Assembly (NCBI RefSeq): GCF_002067035.1
Contig: NZ_MVQB01000013.1
Coordinates: forward strand, 124,001 to 188,000
DNA from: Methanoregula sp. PtaB.Bin085
GTDB taxonomy: Archaea; Halobacteriota; Methanomicrobia; Methanomicrobiales; Methanospirillaceae
Length of the DNA stretch: 64,000 nucleotides
Direction of reading: 5' to 3'
Shown here: positions 10,523 to 18,977 of the stretch, in pieces
Layout: every line of letters starts with the position of its first letter
Position numbering within the stretch: position 1 is the first letter of the stretch
Made by a program: the position numbers and the translations under genes
Notes under the pieces: model-generated
What the model was told of the DNA's origin: nothing
Seen by the model: the letters and a program-made list of their open reading frames with translations, nothing else
The model's database searches: none

Positions 10523-11623
10523 ATGCCCAAGACCACCATTTCTGTTATCAAGGCGGATGTGGGCAGTTTTCCCGGACACTGCCGCACCCACCCGAAGCTC
10601 CTTGAGAAGGCGTCCAGGCTCCTCAAGGACGAGGAGGGAAAGCTCCTGATCGATTCGCTTGTTACGCACTGCGGTGATGACCTCGAATTGATCATGACCC
10701 ATACCCACGGCGTTGACAACGAGAAGGTCCACAAGCTTGCCTGGAATGTCTTCATGGAATGTACAAAGATAGCAAAAGATCTCAAGCTGTATGGCGCCGG
10801 CCAGGACATGCTCTCGACTGCATTCTCGGGAAATGTTCGGGGGATGGGCCCTGGTGTGGCAGAGATGGAGTTTGAGGAACGGGCATCCGACCCGGTGCTG
10901 GTCTTTATGGCGGACAAGACCGAGCCGGGGGCATGGAACTTTTTCCTGTACAAGATCTTCGCCGATCCGTTCAACACGGCCGGCCTCGTGATCGATCCTG
11001 CAATGCACAAGGGATTCACGTTCGAGGTGCACGATCTTTTCAAGAAGCGGAAGATCCTCTTCAGGTGCCCGGATGAGATCTACGACATGCTCGCTTATAT
11101 CGGCGCACCCTCCCGTTACGTGATCAAACACGTTTTCCGGAACGATGGTGAGATAGCCGCAGCGACCAGTACCCAGCGGTTAAGTTTAATCGCAGGTAAG
11201 TATGTGGGCAAGGACGACCCGGTCATGATCGTCCGGTCGCAGAGCGGCCTTCCGGCAGTAGGCGAAGTGATCGATCCGTTCTGCATTCCGGTTCTCGTTG
11301 CAGGCTGGATGCGGGGATCCCACCACGGACCGCTGATGCCGGTGGGTCTCTGCGACGCTAACTGCACGCGGTTCGACGGTCCGCCCCGGGTTATCTGCTT
11401 CGGGTTCCAGATCTGCAACGGGAAACTGGTTGGTCCTGTCGATATGTTCGACGACCCGGCGTTCGATCGCGTCAGGAACCGGTGCAATGAGCTTGCCGAT
11501 ACAATCCGGGCACAGGGGCCGTTCGAGCCCCACCGCCTCTCGCTCGAGGAGATGGAATATACTACCCTCCCCGCTGTCGAAAAGGCACTTGCGGGCCGCT
11601 GGGAGGATCTGCCGAAGGAATAG
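10523..11623 (+). CDS. Bifunctional fructose-1,6-bisphosphate aldolase/phosphatase (FBPA/P, type V)
   Basis: The 366-aa protein begins with the family's N-terminal metal and lysine region (TTISVIKADVGSFPGH). It also has GAGQDMLSTAFSGNVRGMGPG and the C-terminal segment with FDGPPRV. This enzyme condenses DHAP and glyceraldehyde 3-phosphate and then dephosphorylates the product. That makes archaeal gluconeogenesis one-way to fructose 6-phosphate. It is the standard gluconeogenic enzyme of methanogens. The adjacent class I FBPase and class II aldolase duplicate its two half-reactions. A T-rich stretch (CTTTTTATAC) follows the stop. Confidence 0.95.
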   Translation: MPKTTISVIKADVGSFPGHCRTHPKLLEKASRLLKDEEGKLLIDSLVTHCGDDLELIMTHTHGVDNEKVHKLAWNVFMECTKIAKDLKLYGAGQDMLSTAFSGNVRGMGPGVAEMEFEERASDPVLVFMADKTEPGAWNFFLYKIFADPFNTAGLVIDPAMHKGFTFEVHDLFKKRKILFRCPDEIYDMLAYIGAPSRYVIKHVFRNDGEIAAATSTQRLSLIAGKYVGKDDPVMIVRSQSGLPAVGEVIDPFCIPVLVAGWMRGSHHGPLMPVGLCDANCTRFDGPPRVICFGFQICNGKLVGPVDMFDDPAFDRVRNRCNELADTIRAQGPFEPHRLSLEEMEYTTLPAVEKALAGRWEDLPKE

Positions 11624-11864
11624 CATCTTTTTATACAAACCGGTCCAGCAGGTCCGGCAAGGTTGGATCCCGGTGGACAGAAGGTGACTCATCCGGACAC
11701 GGTACCCGTGTAATGATTGACGGGTTCGGGGAGACAGAAGCAGCCCGTCAGGGCCCGGATGCCATCAGCAGGTTGAAAAATCCTGCGGATTCATCTCCGG
11801 TATCGGGTCATACGCCCCTCACCATAAGCAAGCTTTAATTATTTTACATGCCAAATTAGGGCAG

Positions 11865-12101
11865 ATGGTTAACGGAATTGTTTTGCCGATAAAAAAAGTA
11901 TTTGCGCTCGTTGATTCCAAAATTTCAGTGGAGATCAAGGATGAAGGCCGTATCCTTCAGGGACGCCTCGTTGCAGTGGACGAATATCTGAATATCCACA
12001 TGGACGAGACCATTGAGTTTGTCAACAAGCAACGGGGGAGGAGCCTCGGGACCGTTGTTATCCGGGGTAATAACATCCTGACAATTGCACCGGTTATCTG
12101 A
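11865..12101 (+). CDS. Sm-like (LSm) RNA-binding protein
   Basis: This 78-aa protein shows the Sm1 motif (RLVAVDEYLNIHMDE, about 31-46) and the Sm2 motif (VVIRGNNILTI, about 64-74). Archaeal Sm proteins form heptameric rings that bind U-rich RNA and take part in RNA processing. The ATG lies about 20 bp below the AT-rich element TTTAATTATTTTA, so the transcript may be nearly leaderless. In many euryarchaea this gene is followed by rpl37e. Here a winged-helix gene follows after 17 bp. Confidence 0.93.
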   Translation: MVNGIVLPIKKVFALVDSKISVEIKDEGRILQGRLVAVDEYLNIHMDETIEFVNKQRGRSLGTVVIRGNNILTIAPVI

Positions 12102-12118
12102 GACGCAGGTGGAAGAAC

Positions 12119-12751
12119 GTGGCAAAAACTGTCGTCAAAAAAGCCTCAAAGAACGCGGGCGGGGATGGCAAGAAGGCTGCAGGAAACAAACCTGCAAAGA
12201 CTGCAACAAAGAGTCCCGTAAAAAAAACAAAACGAAACGAGGAAAAAACACCTGAAAAGAAAACCGGCCGGAAATCAGGTGTCACCGAAGAAAAAACCCT
12301 TGAGAAAATCCCGGTAAAAAAAGCAGTTCCAAAAGAGAAGAAAGAGAAGAAGCCCCCGGCAGAACAACCAGTAAAGACCGAAGCACCTGAAGAGGATATG
12401 GACAGTGAAGCGGATCCGGTCGACGAGGGTCTGAGACTGATCCAGTCGAAACCCGAAGGGATCCTCCAGAGCGAACTATGGAAGGAACTCGGTGTCGACA
12501 GCCGCAAGTGCTCGCGGATCGTCAAGAGGCTCGAAGAGAGCGGGCTCATTGAGCGGGTCGATTTCAAGCGGGAAGGAATCAAAACATACCTCCTGCGGGC
12601 AAAACAACAACCGGTAAATCCCGCGGACCTTCTTGCTGGTGACGAGCTCATTCCCTGTATCGGGTGCGAGCTCGAGTGTGTTGTCGAGGAATGTCATCCC
12701 CTCATGGACTGGATGTATCAGCTCGCCATTGTCCAGCATTCCGACGAATAA
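12119..12751 (+). CDS. Winged-helix DNA-binding protein with a long lysine-rich N-terminal tail
   Basis: The first roughly 95 residues are Lys/Pro/Ala/Glu-rich low complexity with histone H1-like composition. A winged-helix domain (about 103-165) follows, with helix-turn-helix text ILQSELWKELGVDSRKCSRIVKRLEESGLIERV split across its helices. The C-terminus has a cysteine cluster, CIGCELECVVEEC. That cluster could hold zinc or a cluster cofactor. The GTG start has AGGTGG six bases upstream and lies 17 bp after the Sm gene, so both are probably co-transcribed. Target and function are unknown. The fold resembles MarR/Lrp-type regulators, and a nucleoid-associated role is possible because of the basic tail. 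Confidence 0.75.
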   Translation: MAKTVVKKASKNAGGDGKKAAGNKPAKTATKSPVKKTKRNEEKTPEKKTGRKSGVTEEKTLEKIPVKKAVPKEKKEKKPPAEQPVKTEAPEEDMDSEADPVDEGLRLIQSKPEGILQSELWKELGVDSRKCSRIVKRLEESGLIERVDFKREGIKTYLLRAKQQPVNPADLLAGDELIPCIGCELECVVEECHPLMDWMYQLAIVQHSDE

Positions 12752-12886
12752 CTTCATTCCCGTTTTTCCATTTCGGGTTTTGCGGACTGTTCTTTCTTTG
12801 CAATTTCCATCTGGAACAACTATTTATCGGTCCACCATCCACCTTTATCCAGTGAATCTGGCACGCTTTCAGCCCGGAGCTGCGTG

Positions 12887-14566
12887 ATGTTCTCTGTTTT
12901 GGTTGTTGACGACTCGAGCGATCTCTTTGCCAGGATCCGTTCATACCTGGAGAAGAGCGGGGAGATCCGTGTCGAATCCGTGCATTCCTTCAGGCAGGCA
13001 ACCGAGAGACTGAAAAGCCGGAATTATGATCTGGTCTTTTCCTACGATCAGGTACCCGATGTGAACGGCATCGAGTTCGTCTCCGAAATGAATGCACCGG
13101 AATTTATCCGGTATCTCCGGTCCGCCGGTAACAGTATCCCGGTAATCTTCCTGACCAGGAAACCTGGTGACCGGATCGTGCTTGAAGACGTGTCCAGTGC
13201 AGCAGAGATGGCGCTCTCTCCATCCGGCGATCTGCGTCCGCAGCTCGCCGATATTGTCACCCTGATCAAACAATCCGTTCTGCGGAAAAAGGCAGAAAGG
13301 GATACCAAGCTCCAGAACGACCAGCTTGCGGCTATTCTGGCAGCAAGTCCCCTTGGGATTATCCAGGTGCGGAACAGAACCATCCTGTGGGTGAACAACC
13401 GCATCGCCGCTTTCCTGGGCTGTAACGAGGCCGGCCTGACGGGAAAGGATTTCCCGGCCCTGTTTCCTACACCCGAAGAGTATGCCCGGTTCTGCGCCGC
13501 AATCCAGCACGTGCAGGATTCCTCCGGATTCGGCAGGGCAGAATGCAGTATCCAGAAGAAAGACGGGACACTTCTGCCCTGCCTGGTTCAGGCTCACCTT
13601 TTCGATCCCCGGGACGTTGCCAAGGGCGGAATCTTCATCGTTACCGATATCACGGAGAAAAAGGCGATGGCTGAAGCCTTAAGAAAGAGCGAGGCGAAGT
13701 ACCGCGATCTGCTGGGAAACACGCAGAGCATTATAATCAGGATGGACCTGCAGGGGACAATCACCTTTATCAATACCTATGCGCTTGCATTTTTCGATTA
13801 TGCATTTGAGGATATACTTGGAAAGAATGTTGTCGGGACAATCGTATCGCCAAAATCCCGGTCCGGTCATGATCTGTCTATGATGGCCGATGACCTGGGA
13901 TTCAATGCCGATGGATACGCCGTCAATGTCAGCGAGAATATCCGCAGGAACGGAGACCGCGTCTGGATTGCCTGGATCAACAAGGCCATCCGCGATGAGA
14001 AGGGGCACGTCGTCGAGGTCCTGTGCATCGGGAATGATATCACCGACCGGAAGCGTGACGGAGTTGTCCGTATCAGCACCGATACCTGGAAAGACGTTGT
14101 TGTCGCAGAAACGGACATTTCCGACAGTGTCTTTGACGCCGTATTCCATATCTGCACCGAGATATCTATCGAAGGGAGGGAAGGGAAGGCAGTCGGGACG
14201 ACGTTTCTTGTCGGGGACATGCAGCACGTACTGGAGAAGTCGCGCCAGATCATCCTGAACCCGTTTGAAGGCCACCCGCCAGAGTCGCGTATCATCACCA
14301 ACCCCGGGCTCAAGGAAAACATCAAGGCGCTTGCGCAGCTGGATGGCGCCTTTGTCATATCCGGTGATGGTTTTGTCGAATCCGTAGGACGCTATATCAC
14401 AGTCGATTCGAGCAGTGTCAGTCTCCCTCCCGGGATGGGCACACGGCATAACTCGGTTGCGGCCATCACCAGTGTAACCCGGTGCGTGGGGATCGTGGTT
14501 TCCCAGAGCGGAGGCGGGATCACGGTGTTCCGTGACGGAAGGATTGTGAAGAAGATCACGCTTTGA
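12887..14566 (+). CDS. Pseudo-receiver-PAS-PAS-diadenylate cyclase (c-di-AMP synthase) fusion
   Basis: The 559-aa protein has four modules. Residues 1-125 resemble a response-regulator receiver (VLVVDDSSD), but the phosphoacceptor position holds Tyr53 with Asp54 next to it, and I see no conserved lysine. Two PAS domains follow (about 140-255 and 272-385), ending in FIVTDITEKK and IGNDITDRK. The last roughly 165 residues match archaeal DacZ-type DAC domains: GREGKAVGTTFLVGD, the substrate motif DGA at 486-488, GTRH at 518-521 and IVVSQSGG. DAC domains condense two ATP into cyclic di-AMP, so the fusion suggests signal-controlled c-di-AMP production. GGAG lies 7 bp before the ATG, and a TATA-like CTATTTATC sits near 12820. 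The catalytic domain looks intact. Confidence 0.85.
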   Translation: MFSVLVVDDSSDLFARIRSYLEKSGEIRVESVHSFRQATERLKSRNYDLVFSYDQVPDVNGIEFVSEMNAPEFIRYLRSAGNSIPVIFLTRKPGDRIVLEDVSSAAEMALSPSGDLRPQLADIVTLIKQSVLRKKAERDTKLQNDQLAAILAASPLGIIQVRNRTILWVNNRIAAFLGCNEAGLTGKDFPALFPTPEEYARFCAAIQHVQDSSGFGRAECSIQKKDGTLLPCLVQAHLFDPRDVAKGGIFIVTDITEKKAMAEALRKSEAKYRDLLGNTQSIIIRMDLQGTITFINTYALAFFDYAFEDILGKNVVGTIVSPKSRSGHDLSMMADDLGFNADGYAVNVSENIRRNGDRVWIAWINKAIRDEKGHVVEVLCIGNDITDRKRDGVVRISTDTWKDVVVAETDISDSVFDAVFHICTEISIEGREGKAVGTTFLVGDMQHVLEKSRQIILNPFEGHPPESRIITNPGLKENIKALAQLDGAFVISGDGFVESVGRYITVDSSSVSLPPGMGTRHNSVAAITSVTRCVGIVVSQSGGGITVFRDGRIVKKITL

Positions 14567-14640
14567 TCCTCCCGGTGATGGTATATGCAAAGTGGGGGAG
14601 AGCCGCTATCCCAGAAAAAATTCCGGCAATTCCCGCGAAT

Positions 14641-14970
14641 TCATTCTTGTGCAGGCTCCAGGAGCATATCCTGGTACCACCGGTCGACCGGAACAGAAAG
14701 TCCGGCTGTAAGCGCAATCTGCGCTGCAAGCAGGTGCCAGCAGGCCCTGCCGCGGTACAGGAAGTCCCCGCAGGTACAGAACCCGTCTTCTACGATATAG
14801 GATGAGGTCTTTCCCTCGACAACAACAAAGTCCAGATATTTTTTCACCCGGCCGGCATCGATCGCTTCAAGGGCATATTTCCCTTTCCGGCCGAACCTGT
14901 CTTCTATCGCTTTACGTACTTCCGCATCAAGCCCGTTACGTCCTTTCAGCAGGTCCCGGATATCGTTCAT
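14641..14970 (-). CDS. SWIM zinc-finger domain protein
   Basis: The protein of about 109 aa contains a SWIM-type zinc motif, CTCGDFLYRGRACWH (CxC...CxH), near residues 65-80. A short helical N-terminus precedes it. SWIM domains bind DNA or proteins, and no enzymatic domain is present. The frame extends 14 codons upstream. ATG at 14970 overlaps the stop of the upstream nif3-like gene as ATGA, which fits translational coupling, so I take that start. Its function is unknown. Confidence 0.75.
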   Translation of the reverse strand: MNDIRDLLKGRNGLDAEVRKAIEDRFGRKGKYALEAIDAGRVKKYLDFVVVEGKTSSYIVEDGFCTCGDFLYRGRACWHLLAAQIALTAGLSVPVDRWYQDMLLEPAQE

Positions 14971-15683
14971 GGGATCGTATTCAGGACCGGAGGATCGGCA
15001 ATGAATATCCATCCTTTTCGGGCTGCGAGTCGTTTCATCGCGGGAGTTTCGAGCGCATAGTGAGTTGCCTCGATGCAGGGAAGGGGTGCAGCGCGGCAGA
15101 TCGAATGTTTAAGTTCCGATGAGAGGAATGCCAACGCACCCTTTCCTTTCGCCTCCTCCATGAGGAGAAGGTCGAATCCGCTCCCGCCGGCAACGGCAAT
15201 CCTGCCGACGGGTCCGGTTTTTGTCATCTTTCCCCAGATTCGGAGCGGGCAGTCAAGGCGTCGGGAAATCTCCTTAACGGTCATCGGGCAGTCCCCGACC
15301 ATCCCGAGTTCCAGGGGTGCGGTGTTCTCAAGGGAGAGGAGTTCCGCGAGTGCGTCGTTTACGCCAGATTCGGCATGGTCGAAGTTGGTATGCATGACCC
15401 AGATGTTCATGCCTGCTGCGAGCACGTCCCGCATAAGCGCAGCGGTCTGGCCGGTAAGGGTGGTAAGCGGGGTCCAGATAGGTGTGTGGTGGACAACGAG
15501 CATATCGGCCCGGGCGGCTGCAGCCTGCTTCACGACCGTGGGGGTGGCATCGAGTGCGCAGCAGATCGTGCCAATGGTTTTTTTCCCTTCAACGATGAGG
15601 CCTATCCTGCCTTCATCGAATTCCTCGGCAAGCCCGGGCGGGGCGATCCGCTCCATCTCGTCAATGAACTCCCGCACATGCAT
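14967..15683 (-). CDS. Nif3-like dinuclear metal-centre protein
   Basis: The 238-aa sequence has the Nif3/YbgI family hallmarks. These are the metal ligands in VVHHTPIW (about 63-70), MHTNFDHAESGVNDALAE (about 97-114), and the closing ATHYALETPAMKRLA with the late His and Glu ligands. Members form toroidal hexamers with two metals per subunit. Some are annotated as GTP cyclohydrolase I type 2, but no general function is established. The gene is co-transcribed with the SWIM gene (ATGA overlap) and is divergent from the homocysteine cluster. Confidence 0.88.
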   Translation of the reverse strand: MHVREFIDEMERIAPPGLAEEFDEGRIGLIVEGKKTIGTICCALDATPTVVKQAAAARADMLVVHHTPIWTPLTTLTGQTAALMRDVLAAGMNIWVMHTNFDHAESGVNDALAELLSLENTAPLELGMVGDCPMTVKEISRRLDCPLRIWGKMTKTGPVGRIAVAGGSGFDLLLMEEAKGKGALAFLSSELKHSICRAAPLPCIEATHYALETPAMKRLAARKGWIFIADPPVLNTIP

Positions 15684-15774
15684 ACAGGATCATGGACGCC
15701 GGTGGTTAAAATCGCATTTATTACTGAAAGTAATAACAATTGTCTTAAATATTCGGAAAACGGAATATCTGGGC

Positions 15775-17283
15775 ATGCACAAGACCATCGGACAGATCAA
15801 CGATCGCATCCGTGACGGATCGGCACGGGTCGTCACTGCCGAGGAGATGCCGGCTATCGTGGCCGAACTCGGCGAGGAGAAGGCGCTTAAAGAAGTCGAC
15901 GTGGTTACCACCGGAACTTTCGGCGCCATGTGTTCGTCCGGGGCTTTTCTGAACTTCGGCCATGCTGAACCGCCTATTCGCATGGAACGGATCTGGCTGA
16001 ATAACGTCGAAGCATACGGAGGTCTTGCCGCGGTCGATACCTATATCGGTGCAACGCAGGAGTCCGATACGCAGGGAAAGGAGTACGGAGGAGCGCACGT
16101 CATCGAGGATCTCATTTCCGGCAAGACTGTCGAGCTCCGGGCAAGTTCCCGGGGCACCGACTGCTACCCGCGCCGCACGCTTACGACCGAGCTTGCGCTC
16201 GAGAACCTCAACCAGGCGGTGATGTGCAACCCCCGAAACGCGTACCAGCGCTACAATGCTGCAACCAACACAACCGACCGCGTCCTGAACACCTATATGG
16301 GCACACTGCTGCCGGGCAATGGCAATATTACCTATTCCGGCGCAGGGCTCCTGAACCCCCTCTCAAACGACCCGAAGCTCCGTCTGATAGGGAGTGGTGT
16401 TCCAATCTTCCTCTGCGGCGGCCCCGGTATCGTTGTCGGTGAGGGGACTCAGCACTCTCCTGCCGGTGGATTCGGTACACTGATGGTGACGGGGGACCTC
16501 AAACAGATGTCACAGGAATACCTCCGCGCAGCGACCATGACCGGTTATGGCGTGACGATGTATGTCGGTCTTGGCATTCCCCTGCCGGTTCTTGACCTTG
16601 ATGTCGTGCGGGCAACTGCAGTCAGGGACGAGGATATCAGCGTGGATATCATGGATTACGGGGTCCCGAGCAGGAACCGGCCATCGCTTCGCAAGGTCAC
16701 GTACGCGGAACTGCGCAGCGGTGCGGTCGAGCTGAACGGCGAGGAGATCAGGACATCATCGCTCTCGAGCTTCCGCAGGGCGCGGCAGGTTGCAGCCGAA
16801 CTGAAGCAGTGGGTCGAGAGCGGGAAGATGACCCTGGCTCTTCCCACCCGGCCGATCGACCCGGCTAAACAGAACAGGCCGATGCACCAGACAAAGTCGA
16901 GCCCAAAGGTACTGGAGATCATGGACAAGAAAGTGGTGAGCGTGGGGGAGGACGAGGAGATAACAACGGCAGCCAAGAAGCTCCTCAAGGGCGAGACCAA
17001 TCACCTGCCGGTCATCAACAGCGGAAAGGTGCTGGTCGGGATCGTCACCACCTTTGATATTTCCAAAGCGGTTGCCAACCCGGGTAAAGCGCATCTCGTG
17101 CGGGACATCATGAAAACCAAAGTGATCACGACAACGCCGGACGAAGCGGTTGATATTGCGATCCAGAAACTGGAGAAGAACAACATCAGCGCCCTGCCGG
17201 TTATCGACGAAAAGTCGCATGTTGTCGGGATCCTCACCGCTATGAATCTCGGGAAGCTGGTCGGCGGGAGGTGGCTGAAATGA
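15775..17283 (+). CDS. Homocysteine biosynthesis protein, DUF39 (COG1900) with C-terminal CBS pair
   Basis: Residues 1-365 are the DUF39/COG1900 domain, with motifs such as GTFGAMCSSGAFLNFGH, GGAHVIEDL and CGGPGIVVGEGTQHSP and conserved cysteines. The last roughly 120 residues hold two CBS domains (VLEIMDKKVVSV and IMKTKVITT mark their starts). In Methanosarcina acetivorans COG1900 proteins are implicated in direct sulfide insertion from aspartate semialdehyde to homocysteine. The open frame runs 234 codons upstream across the nif3 region, but ATG 15775 begins the conserved sequence. A TATA-like TCTTAAATATT about 28 bp before it suggests a leaderless mRNA. Confidence 0.9.
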   Translation: MHKTIGQINDRIRDGSARVVTAEEMPAIVAELGEEKALKEVDVVTTGTFGAMCSSGAFLNFGHAEPPIRMERIWLNNVEAYGGLAAVDTYIGATQESDTQGKEYGGAHVIEDLISGKTVELRASSRGTDCYPRRTLTTELALENLNQAVMCNPRNAYQRYNAATNTTDRVLNTYMGTLLPGNGNITYSGAGLLNPLSNDPKLRLIGSGVPIFLCGGPGIVVGEGTQHSPAGGFGTLMVTGDLKQMSQEYLRAATMTGYGVTMYVGLGIPLPVLDLDVVRATAVRDEDISVDIMDYGVPSRNRPSLRKVTYAELRSGAVELNGEEIRTSSLSSFRRARQVAAELKQWVESGKMTLALPTRPIDPAKQNRPMHQTKSSPKVLEIMDKKVVSVGEDEEITTAAKKLLKGETNHLPVINSGKVLVGIVTTFDISKAVANPGKAHLVRDIMKTKVITTTPDEAVDIAIQKLEKNNISALPVIDEKSHVVGILTAMNLGKLVGGRWLK

Positions 17284-17666
17284 AACTGCTGGTCACGTTC
17301 TCCCGCGGGAAGGGGAGGAAGCCGATCATCGCCCAAGCGGTCCGCGATACCGGTGTCCTTATCAACGTGGAACGTGCGGTCATCGATTCATCCGAGGGCG
17401 AGGCCCTGATTGAAGTCCCGGACGACCAGTGCCGTCTCGTGAGCGACACCATGAGTACGCTCGGGGCGCATGTCCGTATCCTCGACCATGGTGTAAGCTA
17501 CGATGAAAGCGAGTGTGTGGACTGCGGCGCCTGCATCAGCGTATGTCCCCGTGAGGTCTTCAGTTTCGACGCGGACTGGAAGCTCCATCTTGATGAAGGG
17601 CGATGCATCCTGTGCGGCAAGTGCGTTGATGCCTGCCCGCACCGTGCGCTTTCCCTGCCGTTATGA
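17280..17666 (+). CDS. NIL domain plus two [4Fe-4S] ferredoxin motifs (homocysteine synthesis partner)
   Basis: The 128-aa protein has an N-terminal NIL ligand-binding fold (about 1-70). Two CxxCxxCxxxC clusters follow (CVDCGACISVC and CILCGKCVDAC, ending in CP). NIL-ferredoxins accompany COG1900 proteins and are thought to deliver sulfur or electrons for homocysteine formation. The ATG overlaps the DUF39 stop as ATGA, with GGGAGGTGG five bases before it, so the two genes are translationally coupled. The next gene (UPF0280) overlaps this one by 4 bp. Confidence 0.92.
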   Translation: MKLLVTFSRGKGRKPIIAQAVRDTGVLINVERAVIDSSEGEALIEVPDDQCRLVSDTMSTLGAHVRILDHGVSYDESECVDCGACISVCPREVFSFDADWKLHLDEGRCILCGKCVDACPHRALSLPL

Positions 17667-18373
17667 TCCGGGAGCGATTCCATTTCCGGGAAACATTTGC
17701 AAACATCCTCGCGGATGATCCCGCGCATACAGCGGCAGCGAAATCCGGCATGATGGCCGCGAGGCAGGATCTGGAGGCATATATTGCCCGCGATCCTTTT
17801 TTTTCAGCAACCTTTGATCCGTACGAACCGGATTCTGATAATCAGGTCATCACCCGGATGGCAGAAGCAGGACGGAAGGCTGGAGTCGGACCGATGGCAG
17901 CAGTTGCCGGTACGATCGCATGGGCTGGTATCGAGGCGATGCGGGAAGCCGGAGCAACGTTTGGTGTTATCGATAATGGCGGCGACATCGCACTTGTCGC
18001 GAATCGCCCGGTCCGTGTCGGTGTTCACGCCGGTGGCGCACCCCTCTCAAACCGGGTCGCGTTTGTTATTCCTCCGCAGGAATCGGTTCTCGGCATCTGC
18101 ACCTCATCGGCAACGGTCGGTCCGTCCGTCTCGTTCGGCATGGCCGATGCCGTTACGGTCTTCGCCCGCGATGTGGCGCTTGCGGACGCTTGGGCAACAG
18201 CTGTCTGCAACGCGATTCTGCCGGATGACCGGTCGGTGCTGGATAGGGTGGATCCTTATGAGGTCGCCGGAATTTTCGCAATCATGGGCGATATTACGGT
18301 CCGCTGGGGAGAGCTGCCCCCTCTGGTACCAGCAGTCGTTGACGAGGGGTTGATTAGCGCCGGGGACCGGTGA
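17663..18373 (+). CDS. UPF0280 / COG2122 family protein (ApbE-like fold)
   Basis: The 236-aa sequence matches the UPF0280 family. Features are PMAAVAGTIAWAGIEAM, FGVIDNGGDIAL, GICTSSATVGPS and the terminal DPYEVAGIFAIMGDI. The fold is related to ApbE flavin transferases. In M. acetivorans a COG2122 protein was linked genetically to homocysteine synthesis with COG1900 and NIL-ferredoxin. Here all three form one overlapping operon, which supports a shared pathway. The biochemical role of this member is not established. Confidence 0.88.
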   Translation: MIRERFHFRETFANILADDPAHTAAAKSGMMAARQDLEAYIARDPFFSATFDPYEPDSDNQVITRMAEAGRKAGVGPMAAVAGTIAWAGIEAMREAGATFGVIDNGGDIALVANRPVRVGVHAGGAPLSNRVAFVIPPQESVLGICTSSATVGPSVSFGMADAVTVFARDVALADAWATAVCNAILPDDRSVLDRVDPYEVAGIFAIMGDITVRWGELPPLVPAVVDEGLISAGDR

Positions 18374-18401
18374 TAAGAGATACTCTGAGAAACGCCCGGA
18401 A

Positions 18402-18833
18402 TCACTGATACTCCGGGCTTTCCATGAACTCAATCCCCTGAATATATGCGGCCGAGCCGGAGAACGTTGCGACAACCTTCTCCCCATCGCTGATCGCGAT
18501 CACGGGTTTTGCATCGTGCACGGCAACGATCATCGCCAGGAAATCGTTCTCCCGTATTTTGATTCCGCCGGTCAGCGATGATGCCGGTTCGAGTTCCAGC
18601 TGCTCGCGCAGGAGATTGTCGCCGGCGGTCCGGAAGAAGAAGTAAAAGACCTGCCATGCGTTCAGCAGGTCCGAAACCAGCAGTTCGTCCCGCACCTCGG
18701 ATACAAGGAGTCCCAGCCGGGTCGCGAGGCACTCGTAATCGTCCTCGCAGTCATCCAGCAGCCGATCGGCAGCCGCAACGAGTTCGGTAAACGGGACGCG
18801 GGACTGGGAGAGACTCATGCACCACATATTCAT
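18402..18833 (-). CDS. Hypothetical protein
   Basis: I do not recognise this 143-aa protein. The N-terminal half is acidic and helical (AADRLLDDCEDDYECLATRLGLLVSEVRDELL). The C-terminal half looks like alternating strands (FLAMIVAVHDAKPVIAISDG). No signal peptide or membrane segment is visible. Starts at 18833 or at MSLSQ (18818) are both possible. The gene stands alone, converging on the homocysteine operon. Confidence 0.6.
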   Translation of the reverse strand: MNMWCMSLSQSRVPFTELVAAADRLLDDCEDDYECLATRLGLLVSEVRDELLVSDLLNAWQVFYFFFRTAGDNLLREQLELEPASSLTGGIKIRENDFLAMIVAVHDAKPVIAISDGEKVVATFSGSAAYIQGIEFMESPEYQ

Positions 18834-18977
18834 TCCGAAACCACAAATACTTCCCTGCCCCGGGTTTCTGTCTCATATAGGTCCAGGAGCCGTTCGGATT
18901 CGTTTCATTTCCCACTTCTTCCTGAAGGATTCAAAACAAAGAAAACCCTTATTCCGATCGAAGGGAGATGAATACAG

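Noticed and set aside
15073-15774. 234-codon upstream extension of the DUF39 gene
   Set aside because: It is antisense to nif3, and the conserved sequence and a TATA element place the start at 15775.
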